Source: an uncultured Erythrobacter sp. (GTDB lineage Bacteria; Pseudomonadota; Alphaproteobacteria; Sphingomonadales; Sphingomonadaceae). Taken from it: 64,000 nt of DNA. Under the pieces are notes generated by a model. That model was not told the origin of the DNA. It did not search any database and saw nothing but the letters and a program-made list of their open reading frames with translations. How positions within the stretch are numbered: the stretch's first letter is position 1; every line of letters starts with the position of its first letter. The DNA is taken from assembly GCA_947488155.1 (NCBI GenBank), contig CANKYK010000002.1:254001-318000 (forward strand), written 5' to 3'. Below, piece after piece: positions 8,076 through 17,164 of this stretch. The translations under genes and the position numbers were made by a program.

Positions 8076-8888
8076 ATGGAAGATACGCTCCACCCACGCT
8101 TTAGCGGCCATCCTCCGATTGTGGTTGAGGGGCTGGAGAACCGGTTCGGCGATTTTGCCGTGCACGAAGACCTGTCGTTTGAAGTGCGCCAGGGCGAAAT
8201 CCTCGGCGTGGTCGGCGGATCTGGCACTGGCAAATCGGTGCTGATGCGCTCGATCATCGGCCTGCAAATCCCCACCGCTGGCGATATTTCGGTGTTTGGT
8301 CGCAAGATCACCGGGATCGACCCCGATCAAGACCTCGGCGTGCGCTGCCGCTGGGGCGTGATGTTTCAGGGCGGGGCTTTGTTCTCGACGCTGACCGTGG
8401 GCGAAAATGTCGAAGTGCCGCTGAAGAAATTCTTCCCGGACATTGATGATGAGCTGCGGCGCGAGATTGCGCGTTACAAAGTGCTGCTATCTGGCCTGCC
8501 CGAAGATGCCATCGCCAAATACCCATCTGAGCTGTCTGGCGGTATGAAGAAACGCGCTGGCCTCGCCCGCGCACTCGCGCTCGATCCAGAGCTGTTGTTC
8601 CTTGATGAGCCGACCGCTGGCCTCGATCCCATCGGTGCTGCTGCCTTCGACAGCCTGACCAAGGAGTTGAAAGAAACTCTTGGTCTAACGGTGTTCTTGA
8701 TCACCCACGATCTCGACACTTTGTATGAGATTTGTGACCGGGTCGCGGTGCTGGCGGACAAGCAAGTGGTGGCGGTGGGCACCATCCCGGAGCTGATCGA
8801 AACCGGTCATCCCTGGATCACCGAATATTTCGGCGGCCCGCGCGGACGCGCGGCATTATCGACTCATCAGCGCGGCGAGCAGGGATAG
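8076..8888 (+). CDS. mlaF: MlaF-type lipid ABC transporter ATPase
   Basis: 270 residues. The Walker A GGSGTGKS is at 47-54, the signature ELSGGMKKR at about 152-160, and Walker B LLFLDEPTAGLD with D177/E178 comes before a D-loop and H-loop (LITHDLDTL). It powers the MlaE permease from the cytoplasmic side. The frame is open upstream into mlaE, but the ATG at 8076, two bases after the mlaE stop, gives the normal MlaF length. The EYFGGPRGRA tail is common in this subfamily. Confidence 0.93.
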   Translation: MEDTLHPRFSGHPPIVVEGLENRFGDFAVHEDLSFEVRQGEILGVVGGSGTGKSVLMRSIIGLQIPTAGDISVFGRKITGIDPDQDLGVRCRWGVMFQGGALFSTLTVGENVEVPLKKFFPDIDDELRREIARYKVLLSGLPEDAIAKYPSELSGGMKKRAGLARALALDPELLFLDEPTAGLDPIGAAAFDSLTKELKETLGLTVFLITHDLDTLYEICDRVAVLADKQVVAVGTIPELIETGHPWITEYFGGPRGRAALSTHQRGEQG

Positions 8889-8954
8889 ACAGATGGGCAA
8901 GTCGATAGACAAGCCCATGGACAAGCTGCGCGAAGGGCAGGCATAGGTAGGGTA

Positions 8955-9902
8955 ATGGAAACACGGGCCAATCACCTTTGGGTAGGAGCTGTGACGTTGG
9001 TGCTGCTGGCGGCGCTGGCGGCGTTTATCGTCTGGATCGCGCGGCTGGGGCAGGGCGAACAGAACGAATATGACATCTTCTACAACCAGTCTGTCTCCGG
9101 CCTCGCCAATGGCAGCCAGGTTTCCTACGCGGGCGTACCAGTCGGCCAAGTGCGTGAAATTGCTTTGTCTCGCGAAGACCCGGAATTTGTCCGGGTGCGC
9201 GTGCGCGTAAAAGAAGACGTACCGATCCTGGTCGGGACCGAGGCAACCATTCAGGCCAGCTTTACGGGTGTCTCGACCATTCTGCTCGATGGCGCGCGCA
9301 AGGATGCGCCCGCAATCACTTGCGAGACGACCGCATGCCCAGAAGGCGCGCCAGTGATTCCGCCGGGGCGCGGCGGCTTCGGCGAAATTGTTGCGAACGC
9401 ACCGCTGCTATTGGAACGGTTGGCGACCCTGACGGAACAGCTCAACACCATTCTTGGCCCTGACAACCAGGAGCAAATCTCTGGTATTCTGGCCAACACC
9501 AATCGTCTGTCGGGCGAGCTGGCCAATGCCGCACCGCGGCTGGAGGGCACATTTACCGAACTTGAGGTCGCCCTGCGCGAAGCGGGCGAGGCGCTCGATG
9601 CGTTTGAGCAGATCACCGAATCGACCAATACGCTGATCAATCAAGAAGGCACTGCGCTGTCTAAGGAACTGCGCGGCACGCTCGCCTCGGCCAATCTGGC
9701 GGCGGCAGAGCTGGCGAAAACGCTGGAAGATACGCGGCCCGCCGCACGGCAATTGCGCGAGAGCACCATTCCCAGCGCCGAGGCGACGCTGCAGGATCTG
9801 CGCGCGACCAGCCGGGCGCTGCGCAATGTTACTGAAAAGCTCGACAATCAGGGCGCAGGTGCGCTGCTGCAGGGTCAGACTTTACCGGATTACGAGCCAT
9901 GA
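8955..9902 (+). CDS. mlaD: MlaD-type MCE-domain lipid-binding protein
   Basis: 315 residues. One N-terminal membrane anchor (about 8-29: LWVGAVTLVLLAALAAFIVW) is followed by an MCE domain (about 38-125) starting YDIFYNQSVSGLANGSQVSY-AGVPVGQV. A long helical, Glu/Leu-rich C-terminal part (about 150-300) is likely coiled. It acts in the periplasm as the hexameric ring or tunnel that contacts lipids. CETTACPEG holds two Cys residues. The 66-bp gap after mlaF has no terminator. The stop overlaps the next start (ATGA). Confidence 0.9.
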   Translation: METRANHLWVGAVTLVLLAALAAFIVWIARLGQGEQNEYDIFYNQSVSGLANGSQVSYAGVPVGQVREIALSREDPEFVRVRVRVKEDVPILVGTEATIQASFTGVSTILLDGARKDAPAITCETTACPEGAPVIPPGRGGFGEIVANAPLLLERLATLTEQLNTILGPDNQEQISGILANTNRLSGELANAAPRLEGTFTELEVALREAGEALDAFEQITESTNTLINQEGTALSKELRGTLASANLAAAELAKTLEDTRPAARQLRESTIPSAEATLQDLRATSRALRNVTEKLDNQGAGALLQGQTLPDYEP

Positions 9903-10552
9903 GAGGGCCGCTCACTATGAACCGTTCATCTGGCCGTTTGCCCGCCGCATTGAGGCCTGCGAAACTGGCGTTGCTCGCGCCGCTGGCCATGGGCCTTTCC
10001 GCCTGCGTCAGCCTAGGCTCAGAGCCGCCGGAAAGCCTGCTCACTCTGTCGTCAACAGCGACCGCCAGCGAGGCGACGACCAGCGCGGCTGGTGCGGAAG
10101 GCGCGATTGCAGTTTTAATCCCAGAGGTTCCGGCAAAGCTTGATGTGCTGCGCGTACCGGTGAAGGTCAGCGACACGGAAATCGCTTATCTGCAAGAGGC
10201 ATTCTGGGTTGAAAAGCCCGCCCGCCTGTTCCGCCAGTTGATCGGTGAAAGCCTACGGATGCAAACTGGCGTATTGGTGCTCGACACCGAGGACACGCCG
10301 CTGAATGCGCCGCGCGCCCTGCGCGGGACATTGCGCGAGTTCGGCTATGACGCGACCCGCTCTGCCGTGGTGGTGCAATTTGATGCGATCCGTTCCACCG
10401 ATGGCGGGGCCGAGGACAGCAAATTTGAGACACGCCGGTTCGAAGCGGTCGAGACGGGCGTCTTGGCAGAGCCGAGTGATGTCGGCCAAGCGCTCAACCG
10501 TGCGGCCAATCAGGTTGCTGCTGAAGTGACTGTTTGGATGACTGAGGGCTAG
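9899..10552 (+). CDS. ABC-type transport auxiliary lipoprotein (PqiC/DUF330-like)
   Basis: 217 residues. A signal peptide ends in the lipobox LSAC with the acylated Cys at residue 36, or nearer the start if the ATG at 9917 is used. The mature domain resembles the ABC-type transport auxiliary component seen beside MCE operons (LRVPVKVSDTEIAYLQEAFWVEKPARLFRQLI... and RGTLREFGYDA). It is probably an outer-membrane-anchored or periplasmic partner of MlaD. The start overlaps the mlaD stop by ATGA, which argues for translation coupling. It is the last gene of the operon and converges on ATP12. Confidence 0.85.
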   Translation: MRGPLTMNRSSGRLPAALRPAKLALLAPLAMGLSACVSLGSEPPESLLTLSSTATASEATTSAAGAEGAIAVLIPEVPAKLDVLRVPVKVSDTEIAYLQEAFWVEKPARLFRQLIGESLRMQTGVLVLDTEDTPLNAPRALRGTLREFGYDATRSAVVVQFDAIRSTDGGAEDSKFETRRFEAVETGVLAEPSDVGQALNRAANQVAAEVTVWMTEG

Positions 10553-10563
10553 ACCGCTCTCAC

Positions 10564-11283
10564 CTAAGCGCGGGAAAGCTCGACAAAATGCTGAGCGGTG
10601 AGGAAGTCTGCGCGGCGTTTGGTGCGGCGTTCTTCGGCCTCTTCATCGCTGCCCCATAGGTCGGCCTGCCACAATTCTTCTAGGCATACCGCATTCCATA
10701 GGCTTTTCGCGTCCGCGCCCGGCTCGCTCGCCAGAATGGCCGTGATCAGCGAAGAGGCCAAAGATGCCATCGCCTCCAGCCCCGCCAATGCAAATGCGCT
10801 TTGTCCTTCGATCCGGGTGCGCAAAGCGGCAAGCGCCGCCTCGCTTTGCGGTTTATGAACGATGCCGCTGACCCGCGTGAAGGTGATATTGCTGGCCTCC
10901 TCCAACGGCTCAAGCAGCGGCTCCCAAACCTCTTGCTGGCGCGCAAACAGCGCATCCTCTGGGTCGGCGCGGTAACACAGAGTGTCGGTCTCGCCGTAGT
11001 TTAGCAGCTTGTCGATCACATCGCTGCGCGTGCTCTCGACCACATCGAGCGCGTAATCGGCCATATCGCGGTAGACGAATTTGCTGGTGTCGAGCTTTTC
11101 GCCTTGCTCGGCCCATTCTTCCGCCATCGCCTCGGCCAGCGCCTTGCTGGGCACGGCCTGGGCTGCACCGCGCACGGTCTTGATCCCGCGCCCATCTAGC
11201 GTCACTTGCCAGCCCGCGCCATCGTCTAGTTGGGTCACGGCAACTTGCTTGTAGAACCGCTTCACTCTTTCGGGCCTTTCCAA
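10564..11283 (-). CDS. ATP12-family chaperone (F1-ATPase assembly)
   Basis: 239 residues. ATP12 proteins hold the alpha subunit of F1-ATPase during assembly. They are found in mitochondria and alphaproteobacteria. Diagnostic segments are KRFYKQVAVT, GWQVTLDGRGIKTVRG, LAEAMAEEWAEQGEKLDTSK and the DTLCYRADPEDALFARQQEVWEPLL block. It is the last gene of a five-gene minus-strand run. It overlaps the preceding small membrane protein gene by 22 bp. Confidence 0.92.
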   Translation of the reverse strand: MERPERVKRFYKQVAVTQLDDGAGWQVTLDGRGIKTVRGAAQAVPSKALAEAMAEEWAEQGEKLDTSKFVYRDMADYALDVVESTRSDVIDKLLNYGETDTLCYRADPEDALFARQQEVWEPLLEPLEEASNITFTRVSGIVHKPQSEAALAALRTRIEGQSAFALAGLEAMASLASSLITAILASEPGADAKSLWNAVCLEELWQADLWGSDEEAEERRTKRRADFLTAQHFVELSRA

Positions 11284-11495
11284 TGCCGCACTAGCGCATA
11301 GGGGCCGAAGAAAAAGCAGAGCATGCCTGCGACGCTGATGACGTATCCGAGCCAGTCGGGATAGCCCTCCACCACGCCGCGCGTCATCGCAATGCCCAGC
11401 ATGACCGCGCCAATGCCGAGGAACCGCGCACCGCTCATCATGGCGAGGCGTTGTTTGGCTTGTTGCTCTTTATCAATCGGCGGCTTGTCCGTCAT
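11262..11495 (-). CDS. Small two-helix membrane protein
   Basis: 77 residues. A charged N-terminus (MTDKPPIDKEQQAKQRLAMM) is followed by two hydrophobic segments (about 23-40 and 50-68) and a short basic end. It lies between the HAD phosphatase and ATP12 genes, overlapping them by 4 and 22 bp, so it is translated from the same mRNA. Similar small proteins sit next to ATP12 in related genomes by my recollection. No function can be assigned. Confidence 0.8.
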   Translation of the reverse strand: MTDKPPIDKEQQAKQRLAMMSGARFLGIGAVMLGIAMTRGVVEGYPDWLGYVISVAGMLCFFFGPYALVRHWKGPKE

Positions 11496-12151
11496 AGCAG
11501 CGCTTCCAGCTCGCCAACCTCCGCCGCGATGCCAGCTGCGCCTGCCTCGGTCAGCTCATGCGGCTCGTGATAGCCCCAGGCGACGCCAACGCTGCGGATG
11601 TTCGCCTCGGCTGCCATCATGATGTCGAACGTTGTGTCGCCGATCATCACCGTATCTTGCGGGCGCGCGCGAGCTTCAAAAACGGCGGCCTCCAGCATCG
11701 CAGGGTTCGGTTTTGACGGGTGCCGGTCGGCGGTTTGTAGGGACACGAAGTGCCCGCGAATATTGTGCGCGGCCAGCACCGCCTCCAGCCCGCGATCCGA
11801 TTTGCCGGTCGCCACTGCCAGCTGCCAGCCGTCATCGCGCAGGCGGTCCAGCAGGTCGGCGATCCCGTCATACAGCGGCTCGTGCAGCAGACCCTCTTGG
11901 CGGCGCGCGAAGTAGGCGCTTTTGTAGAACTCGACGACGTTCTTCACATCATCATCGGGAATTCCCGGGGCCAGATTGCGGATCGCAACCGGCAGGCTGA
12001 GGCCGACGATCCGGCGCACGTCATTGCGCGGCGGCGGGGTCAGCTTGGCGCGTTCAAAGGCCTGTTCCATCGTATCACAAATGTCCGCCTGGCCATCGAC
12101 CAACGTGCCATCGCAGTCGAACACAGCCAGCTTGCCTGCGCCAGCGCTCAT
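11492..12151 (-). CDS. HAD-superfamily phosphatase (phosphoglycolate phosphatase-like)
   Basis: 219 residues. HAD motif I is FDCDGTLVD (nucleophile D12, acid D14). Motif II lies in LAVATGKSDRG, motif III has the Lys in HPSKPNP, and motif IV is VMIGDTTFDIMMA. The helical cap lies between about 20 and 90. It resembles subfamily IA phosphatases of the Gph/PpaX type. The substrate is not certain. The start overlaps the pseudouridine synthase stop by 4 bp. Confidence 0.9.
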   Translation of the reverse strand: MSAGAGKLAVFDCDGTLVDGQADICDTMEQAFERAKLTPPPRNDVRRIVGLSLPVAIRNLAPGIPDDDVKNVVEFYKSAYFARRQEGLLHEPLYDGIADLLDRLRDDGWQLAVATGKSDRGLEAVLAAHNIRGHFVSLQTADRHPSKPNPAMLEAAVFEARARPQDTVMIGDTTFDIMMAAEANIRSVGVAWGYHEPHELTEAGAAGIAAEVGELEALL

Positions 12152-13434
12152 TTGCGCTTACCCGCTGGTTTGCCGTTGGGCTTGCCAGAGCGCTTTAGCG
12201 GTTTGCGTTTTTTGCCCTTAGGATCGCCGCCTGTATTTCCGCGCGTTCCAGCCGTTCGGGTCTTGCGCTCGCCCCGGCGTTCCTTGCGGTATTTCTTGGC
12301 GTGCTGACGCGCGACCTGCTTCTTTTCCGCCTTGGTTTTTTCCGGGGCAAGATCGAGGTTGGGATCGGCATTGCTGGCGTTTTCATCAAAGCCGAGCGCT
12401 TCCATGCTGGCGGCGAAATGCTCTGGCAGATCGGCGACCACATCCAGCCGTCCGCCGCCGGTTTCCTTGCCCTTGTTGCTCTTGTCACCGGTGGTTCCCC
12501 GGCCCGGCTCTGAGATGATCAGGCGACGCGCGTGCAGGTGCATCTTGCGGCTGATCGCACCAGTTAGAAACGCGTCTTGCCCGCCATATTTGCCATCACC
12601 CACAATCGGATTGCCGATCGCGGCCATGTGCACGCGCAGTTGGTGTGTGCGCCCGGTTAGCGGCTCCAGCTCAACCCATGCGGTGCGATTGCCAGCCCGC
12701 TCCACCACGCGGTAGCGGGTCTTGGCCGGTTGGCCGTCTTCCTCGTCGACATGCATTTTTTCCCCGCCAGAGCCGGGCTGCTTGGCGAGCGGCGCGTCGA
12801 TGGTGCCTTGCGAAACCTCTGGAATGCCGACCACCAGCGCCCAATACACCTTGCGCGCGCTGCGCCCGGAAAACCGCTTGGAATAACTTGCCGCTGCTCC
12901 CGGAGTGCGCGCCACCAGCAGCACGCCGGAGGTGTCCTTATCCAGCCGGTGGACGAGGCGCGGGCGCACCCCGGCGTTGTACTCACCCTCTGCAGGGACG
13001 AAGGCATCAAGCAAGCCGTCGATATGCTTGTGCGTCTTGCTGCCGCCTTGGGTCGCGAGACCCGGCGGCTTGTTGAATACAATCGCGGTCTTGGTCTCGC
13101 GGATGACCATATCGTGTGCTTCTTGGATTTCTTCCGTGGTCAGCTCGCGGCGCTGGCGCGGCCCACGCTCTTTCTGCTCACCGCCAGGCGGCACGCGCAA
13201 AACTTGCCCTTCGCTCAGGCGGTCCTCAGGCTTCGCTCTTTTGCCATCCACTCGGATTTGCCCGGTGCGCGCCCAGCGCGAGACAGTGGCAAAGCCGATC
13301 TGCGGCAAATTTCGCTTAAACCAGCGATCCAGGCGGATGCCATCATCATCTTCGCCAACGGTAAACTGGCGCACGTTCTTGTCTGCACCAGTCCTATCCG
13401 CACCGGCCGCACTTTCTGCTTCAGAATTGCTCAT
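12148..13434 (-). CDS. RluA-family pseudouridine synthase with S4 domain and basic tail
   Basis: 428 residues. An S4 RNA-binding domain lies about 30-90 (IRLDRWFKRNLPQIGFATVSRW...). The RluA/RluC/RluD catalytic domain follows, with HRLDKDTSGVLL (catalytic D165) and GRTHQLRVHMAAIGNPIVGDGKYGG. It isomerises uridines in rRNA, most like RluC. From about residue 340 it has a Lys/Arg-rich tail (KKQVARQHAKKYRKERRGERK...), about 90 residues beyond the usual end. The tail is typical of sphingomonad homologues and probably adds RNA affinity. Its start overlaps the crcB stop by 4 bp (ATGA). Confidence 0.9.
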   Translation of the reverse strand: MSNSEAESAAGADRTGADKNVRQFTVGEDDDGIRLDRWFKRNLPQIGFATVSRWARTGQIRVDGKRAKPEDRLSEGQVLRVPPGGEQKERGPRQRRELTTEEIQEAHDMVIRETKTAIVFNKPPGLATQGGSKTHKHIDGLLDAFVPAEGEYNAGVRPRLVHRLDKDTSGVLLVARTPGAAASYSKRFSGRSARKVYWALVVGIPEVSQGTIDAPLAKQPGSGGEKMHVDEEDGQPAKTRYRVVERAGNRTAWVELEPLTGRTHQLRVHMAAIGNPIVGDGKYGGQDAFLTGAISRKMHLHARRLIISEPGRGTTGDKSNKGKETGGGRLDVVADLPEHFAASMEALGFDENASNADPNLDLAPEKTKAEKKQVARQHAKKYRKERRGERKTRTAGTRGNTGGDPKGKKRKPLKRSGKPNGKPAGKRK

Positions 13435-13835
13435 GCTGCACCCCGCATAATGATAAGGCCTGCGTAAAGCGCCGCGACGCCCGCCAAAACAGAGATCAGC
13501 GCATAGCCGATGGCAAGGCCCGCCTGTCCGCGCTCAATCAGTTGCAGCATTTCAAGGCTGAATGCGCTGAAAGTGGTAAACCCGCCGAGCAGGCCCACAC
13601 CCAGCAGCAGCCGCGTGCTTTCACTTGCGCCGCCATGGCGCGCCAGCCAGCCGAACAATACGCCCATTGCCAGGCTGCCCAGCACATTGGCGGTCAACGT
13701 CGCCCAGGGAAGCGTGCCTGGTACGCCAACGAAATGCGCAAAGCCGCGGCCCAGTTGATACCGACCTGCAGCGCCCACGGCGCCGCCAAGCGCGACAATG
13801 GACGTGGCCATAAAAGGAGAAAGTGTGGCAGACAT
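13431..13835 (-). CDS. crcB: Fluoride channel CrcB/Fluc
   Basis: 134 residues. It is a small four-helix dual-topology channel that exports fluoride. Diagnostic motifs are GGAVGAAGRYQLGR near the N-terminus, LPWATLTANVLGS (channel Asn), and GLLGGFTTFSAFSLE (Na+ site and Phe box). The frame is open further upstream, to 13946. I start at the ATG at 13835 because it gives the family length and begins MSATLSPF. The next ATG (13811) lacks a ribosome-binding site. It is the first gene of the overlapping minus-strand run to ATP12. I see no fluoride riboswitch upstream. Confidence 0.88.
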   Translation of the reverse strand: MSATLSPFMATSIVALGGAVGAAGRYQLGRGFAHFVGVPGTLPWATLTANVLGSLAMGVLFGWLARHGGASESTRLLLGVGLLGGFTTFSAFSLEMLQLIERGQAGLAIGYALISVLAGVAALYAGLIIMRGAA

Positions 13836-14098
13836 TGCGAGGCTCTTAGACCGGGCGGCTGCATTCGTCATCTGCGCAATGCCAGCACATGCGATTTTAT
13901 TCTCCGCTGCAAGTTTGTTGCTCTGCCAGGTCCAACGCCCCCTCACAAAAACTTGCCATAGGGCCGCAAATCCACTAGGCGCGATTCAGATTTAGCCGTT
14001 CCGTATGGATTCGGCGCAATTTTCGTTGTTTCTATATATGGTGCTTCCCGCGCTGAATGGTGCGGGCCCGATTGAATTTGAGAAGGTAGTTTCGCTTT

Positions 14099-14305
14099 AT
14101 GCAAATCATGGTTCGCGATAACAATGTTGATCAAGCCCTCCGCGCGCTCAAGAAGAAGCTGCAGCGTGAAGGCGTCTATCGCGAAATGAAATTGCGTCGC
14201 CACTACGAAAAGCCAAGCGAAAAGCGCGCCCGTGAAAAGGCCGCCGCTGTGCGCCGTGCACGCAAGCTTGAGCGTAAGCGTATGGAACGCGACGGCATTA
14301 AGTAA
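14099..14305 (+). CDS. rpsU: 30S ribosomal protein S21
   Basis: 68 residues, the normal length. The sequence [20 protein letters not shown] and the basic C-terminus [19 protein letters not shown] are diagnostic. S21 sits near the 3' end of 16S rRNA and helps initiation. AAGG lies about ten bases upstream. A TATATA box at 14033-14038 could be the -10, and a CCCGC/GCGGG stem occurs in the leader. The gene is monocistronic, ending at the terminator at 14361-14391. Confidence 0.97.
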   Translation: MQIMVRDNNVDQALRALKKKLQREGVYREMKLRRHYEKPSEKRAREKAAAVRRARKLERKRMERDGIK

Positions 14306-14360
14306 GCCGTCTGTTTTTCGAGCGATATTCGCTTGAATGCTACAACATGATAAGCCATCA

Positions 14361-14391
14361 GGGCGCGGGTTCATTCCGCGCCCTTTTGTTT
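14361..14391 (+). terminator. Rho-independent terminator of rpsU
   Basis: GGGCGCGG (14361-14368) pairs with CCGCGCCC (14376-14383) over a 7-nt loop. TTTTGTTT follows. The position 56 bp after rpsU and 29 bp before the FKBP gene fits a strong terminator. Confidence 0.85.
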
Positions 14392-14419
14392 GGCGCCACC
14401 TTTATATCAGGATCGATAC

Positions 14420-15016
14420 ATGGCCGAAGTTACTCGCGTTCCGTTGCAACCGATTGCCAAGGGCTCGCTGACCAAGCTGTGGCTTGGCGTGCTGATTGCC
14501 ATTCTTATCGGCGGCGGCCTGGCATGGTCGGCTATGCCGAAGGGCCTGTCGCTCGACACTATCGTAGAGGGCACTGGCGAAATGCCGGGTCCAGAAGATG
14601 TCGTGTTCGTGAAGTATAAGGGCAAGCTGGCGGACACGGGCGAGGTGTTCGACGAATCTCAGGATATACCGCTGCCGGTTGAAGGTATCTTCCCCGATGG
14701 CAATCCTCTGCCTCTTGCTCAGATGCTGCCCGGTTTCCGCGATGGCGCGGTGCAAATGCAAAAGGGCGGCCAATACGAACTCTTCATTCCGGCTGATCAG
14801 GCTTACGGTGATGCGCCGCCGCCAAATGCGCCGATCCCAGCGGGGGCAGATTTGGTGTTTGAGGTTGAGATGGTCGACTTCATGACGGAGGAAGAATTTC
14901 AGCGCAAACTCGGCATTCTACAGCAAGCCATGGGCGCAGCTGGACTGGGCGGTCCAGGCGGCCCCGGTGGTCCTCCACCAGAAGGCGCGCCGCAGCAAAT
15001 TCAGCCGGGTCAATAG
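14420..15016 (+). CDS. FKBP-type peptidyl-prolyl cis-trans isomerase, membrane-anchored
   Basis: 198 residues. One N-terminal membrane helix (about 20-38: WLGVLIAILIGGGLAWS) is followed by a single FKBP domain (about 48-152). Its motifs are VFVKYKGKLADTGEVFDES, LPGFRDGAVQMQKGGQYELFIPADQAYGD and PNAPIPAGADLVFEVEMVDF. The C-terminal tail is Gly/Pro/Gln-rich. It assists folding at the periplasmic face. I choose the ATG at 14420, with AGGA nine bases upstream, over a TTG at 14390 that lies inside the terminator. Confidence 0.9.
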   Translation: MAEVTRVPLQPIAKGSLTKLWLGVLIAILIGGGLAWSAMPKGLSLDTIVEGTGEMPGPEDVVFVKYKGKLADTGEVFDESQDIPLPVEGIFPDGNPLPLAQMLPGFRDGAVQMQKGGQYELFIPADQAYGDAPPPNAPIPAGADLVFEVEMVDFMTEEEFQRKLGILQQAMGAAGLGGPGGPGGPPPEGAPQQIQPGQ

Positions 15017-15037
15017 TCGCCAAAAGGACGGATCACT

Positions 15038-15340
15038 ATGTCGGTCGATAAAGCCACCGTTGAAAAGATTGCGAAGCTCGCCCGCATCAAGATGGGTGAT
15101 GAAGAGCTGGAGCGTATGGCGCCAGAACTCAGCAATATCCTCGATTGGGTTGAGCAGCTGGGTGAGGTTGACACCAGCGGTGTTGAGCCAATGAGCGCGG
15201 TCATCCCCAATGCCCTGCGCCTCCGCGCGGATGTGATTGATGCCGATCCCAAGACCGCAGGCGGGCGGCGCGATGATGTGTTGGCCAATGCCCCGGCGGC
15301 AGAGCACGGCTTTTTCGGTGTGCCTAAGGTTATTGAATGA
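15038..15340 (+). CDS. gatC: Asp-tRNA(Asn)/Glu-tRNA(Gln) amidotransferase subunit C
   Basis: 100 residues. GatC wraps GatA and links it to GatB in the amidotransferase that makes Gln-tRNA(Gln) and/or Asn-tRNA(Asn). Family motifs are [40 protein letters not shown] and the C-terminal [24 protein letters not shown] ribosome-binding site AAAGGACGG precedes the ATG. gatA follows after 103 bp that contain a terminator-like hairpin. Confidence 0.96.
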   Translation: MSVDKATVEKIAKLARIKMGDEELERMAPELSNILDWVEQLGEVDTSGVEPMSAVIPNALRLRADVIDADPKTAGGRRDDVLANAPAAEHGFFGVPKVIE

Positions 15341-15360
15341 CAGTGTTTCGACACTTGCGA

Positions 15361-15388
15361 GTCCCCGCGCAGGCGGGGACCTCTTTTT
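15361..15388. terminator. Hairpin with T-run between gatC and gatA (attenuator or REP unit)
   Basis: GTCCCCGC (15361-15368) pairs perfectly with GCGGGGAC (15373-15380) over a GCAG loop. CTCTTTTTA follows. By form it is a rho-independent terminator, yet it sits inside the gat operon. Such CCCCGC/GCGGGG hairpins are also frequent intergenic palindromes in sphingomonads. It could set the GatC:GatA ratio. Confidence 0.65.
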
Positions 15389-15443
15389 ATCTGGCGGAGC
15401 GCGTGCGGATTGAGATCTTCGCCTTCGCGGGGAATCACGGATT

Positions 15444-16925
15444 ATGACTGAACTTACCAATCTCGGGATCAAGGCCATCCGCGATGGCGTGGCCAAGGGC
15501 GATTTTACCGCACGCGAAGTGGCGGAAGGCTTCAACACCGCCGTGGCAGAGGCGAGCGCGCTTAACGCCTTTATCGTTGCGACGCCTGACCATGCGCTGG
15601 CCGCAGCGGACGCGGCCGATGCGAAGCGCGCGAAGGGCGAAGAGCTGGGCGCGATGGGCGGTGTGCCGATCGGTATGAAGGATTTGTTCGCAACCGAGGG
15701 CGTGCAAACCACCGCGGCGAGCCACATTCTGGAAGGCTTCACCCCGCACTATGAAAGCACCGTGTCCAGCAATCTCTGGGCTGCTGGCGCAGGCATGCTG
15801 GGCAAACTGAACCTTGATCAGTTCGCCATGGGCAGCTCAAACGAGACAAGTTATTTCGGCAATGTTGCCTCGCCTTGGCGCAAGGAAGGCACGAATGCGG
15901 CCATGTCGCCGGGCGGCTCTTCTGGTGGTTCGTCCAGCGCGGTTGCCGCGCGGATCGCGCCTGCTGCAACCGGCACAGACACCGGCGGTTCGATCCGTCA
16001 GCCCGCCGCCTTCACCGGCATTTGCGGGATTAAACCAACTTACGGTCGCTGCTCTCGCTGGGGCGTGGTGGCGTTTGCTTCGTCGCTCGATCAGGCTGGG
16101 CCAATGGCGCGCTCGGTGGAAGATTGCGCGATCATGCTGGGCGCGATGGCTGGGTTCGATCCGAAAGATTCGACCTCGCTAAAGGTTGATGTGCCGGATT
16201 GGGAAGCGGCCCTGTCGGCAGACCTTAAGGGCAAGAAGGTCGGCATCCCGCGTGAATACCGGATGGAGGGCACCGATCAGGCGATCCTCGACAGTTGGGA
16301 ACAGGGCAAGGCGTGGCTGAAGGATGCCGGCGCAGAGATCGTCGATGTCTCGCTGCCGCACACCAAATACGCGCTGCCAGCGTACTACATTATCGCGCCT
16401 GCAGAGGCGTCTTCCAATCTCGCGCGCTATGACGGCGTGCGCTACGGCCTGCGCGATCTGCCCGATGGGGCAGGGCTGCAGGATATGTATGCCGAAACCC
16501 GCGCCGCGGGCTTTGGCGATGAGGTGAAGCGCCGCATTCTGATCGGCACCTATGTGCTCTCAGCGGGCTTCTATGATGCCTATTACAATCAGGCGCAGAA
16601 GATCCGCGCTCTGGTGGCGCAGGACTTTGAAAAGGCCTGGGGGGAGTGCGATCTGATCCTCGCACCGACGACGCCAACGGCGAGCTTCCCATTGGGTTCG
16701 CTCGATGCCGACCCGCTGACGATGTATCTGAACGATGTGTTCGCCGTGCCAGCGTCGCTCGCGGGACTGCCCGCGATGAGCGTGCCTGCGATGCTGAATT
16801 CCGACGGCTTGCCACTGGGGCTACAATTGGTGGGCAAGGCCTATGACGAGCAGACCGTGCTAGACGCGGGCCTCGCGATCCAGCAGCGCGCCGGGTTTGA
16901 CCACGCGCCGGAGAAGTGGTGGTGA
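15444..16925 (+). CDS. gatA: Asp-tRNA(Asn)/Glu-tRNA(Gln) amidotransferase subunit A
   Basis: 493 residues. It is the glutaminase subunit of GatCAB, of the amidase-signature family. The Ser-cisSer-Lys triad is visible: K79 in GMKDLF, S159 in [11 protein letters not shown] and nucleophile S183 in [10 protein letters not shown]. The C-terminal segment ([25 protein letters not shown]) is family-typical. The stop overlaps the start of the next small gene (GTGA). Confidence 0.97.
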   Translation: MTELTNLGIKAIRDGVAKGDFTAREVAEGFNTAVAEASALNAFIVATPDHALAAADAADAKRAKGEELGAMGGVPIGMKDLFATEGVQTTAASHILEGFTPHYESTVSSNLWAAGAGMLGKLNLDQFAMGSSNETSYFGNVASPWRKEGTNAAMSPGGSSGGSSSAVAARIAPAATGTDTGGSIRQPAAFTGICGIKPTYGRCSRWGVVAFASSLDQAGPMARSVEDCAIMLGAMAGFDPKDSTSLKVDVPDWEAALSADLKGKKVGIPREYRMEGTDQAILDSWEQGKAWLKDAGAEIVDVSLPHTKYALPAYYIIAPAEASSNLARYDGVRYGLRDLPDGAGLQDMYAETRAAGFGDEVKRRILIGTYVLSAGFYDAYYNQAQKIRALVAQDFEKAWGECDLILAPTTPTASFPLGSLDADPLTMYLNDVFAVPASLAGLPAMSVPAMLNSDGLPLGLQLVGKAYDEQTVLDAGLAIQQRAGFDHAPEKWW

Positions 16926-17164
16926 GCAAGAAGGTTTGGACTTGGATCGGCTGGGCGCTTCTGACGCTTGGCTTGTTGCTCAACGTTAAGCCCTGGGAAA
17001 ATGGCTGGGGAGCAGCAATCTCCATCTTGCCGTATGTAATTGCTTTTATGGTGTTGATGCTGGGCCTTACCCGTTTGGATAAGCACTTTGACAAGCGTGG
17101 GATTGGCGAAGCGCGGTTCGACAGCGAGACCGGAAAGCAGCTTCCCCCGGGCGATATTGCCTAA
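16922..17164 (+). CDS. Small membrane protein with [13 protein letters not shown] tail (paralogue 1)
   Basis: 80 residues from the GTG at 16922, which forms a GTGA overlap with the gatA stop; two further in-frame GTG codons lie at 16916 and 16919. It has two hydrophobic segments ([17 protein letters not shown] and [18 protein letters not shown]) and a charged cytoplasmic tail ending [21 protein letters not shown]. The tail motif is repeated in the next gene. The function is unknown. Confidence 0.75.
   Translation: MSKKVWTWIGWALLTLGLLLNVKPWENGWGAAISILPYVIAFMVLMLGLTRLDKHFDKRGIGEARFDSETGKQLPPGDIA

Noticed and set aside
16390..17094. A 234-codon frame antisense to the end of gatA.
   Set aside because: It lies opposite conserved GatA sequence and is Arg/Ser-rich, as typical of shadow frames.
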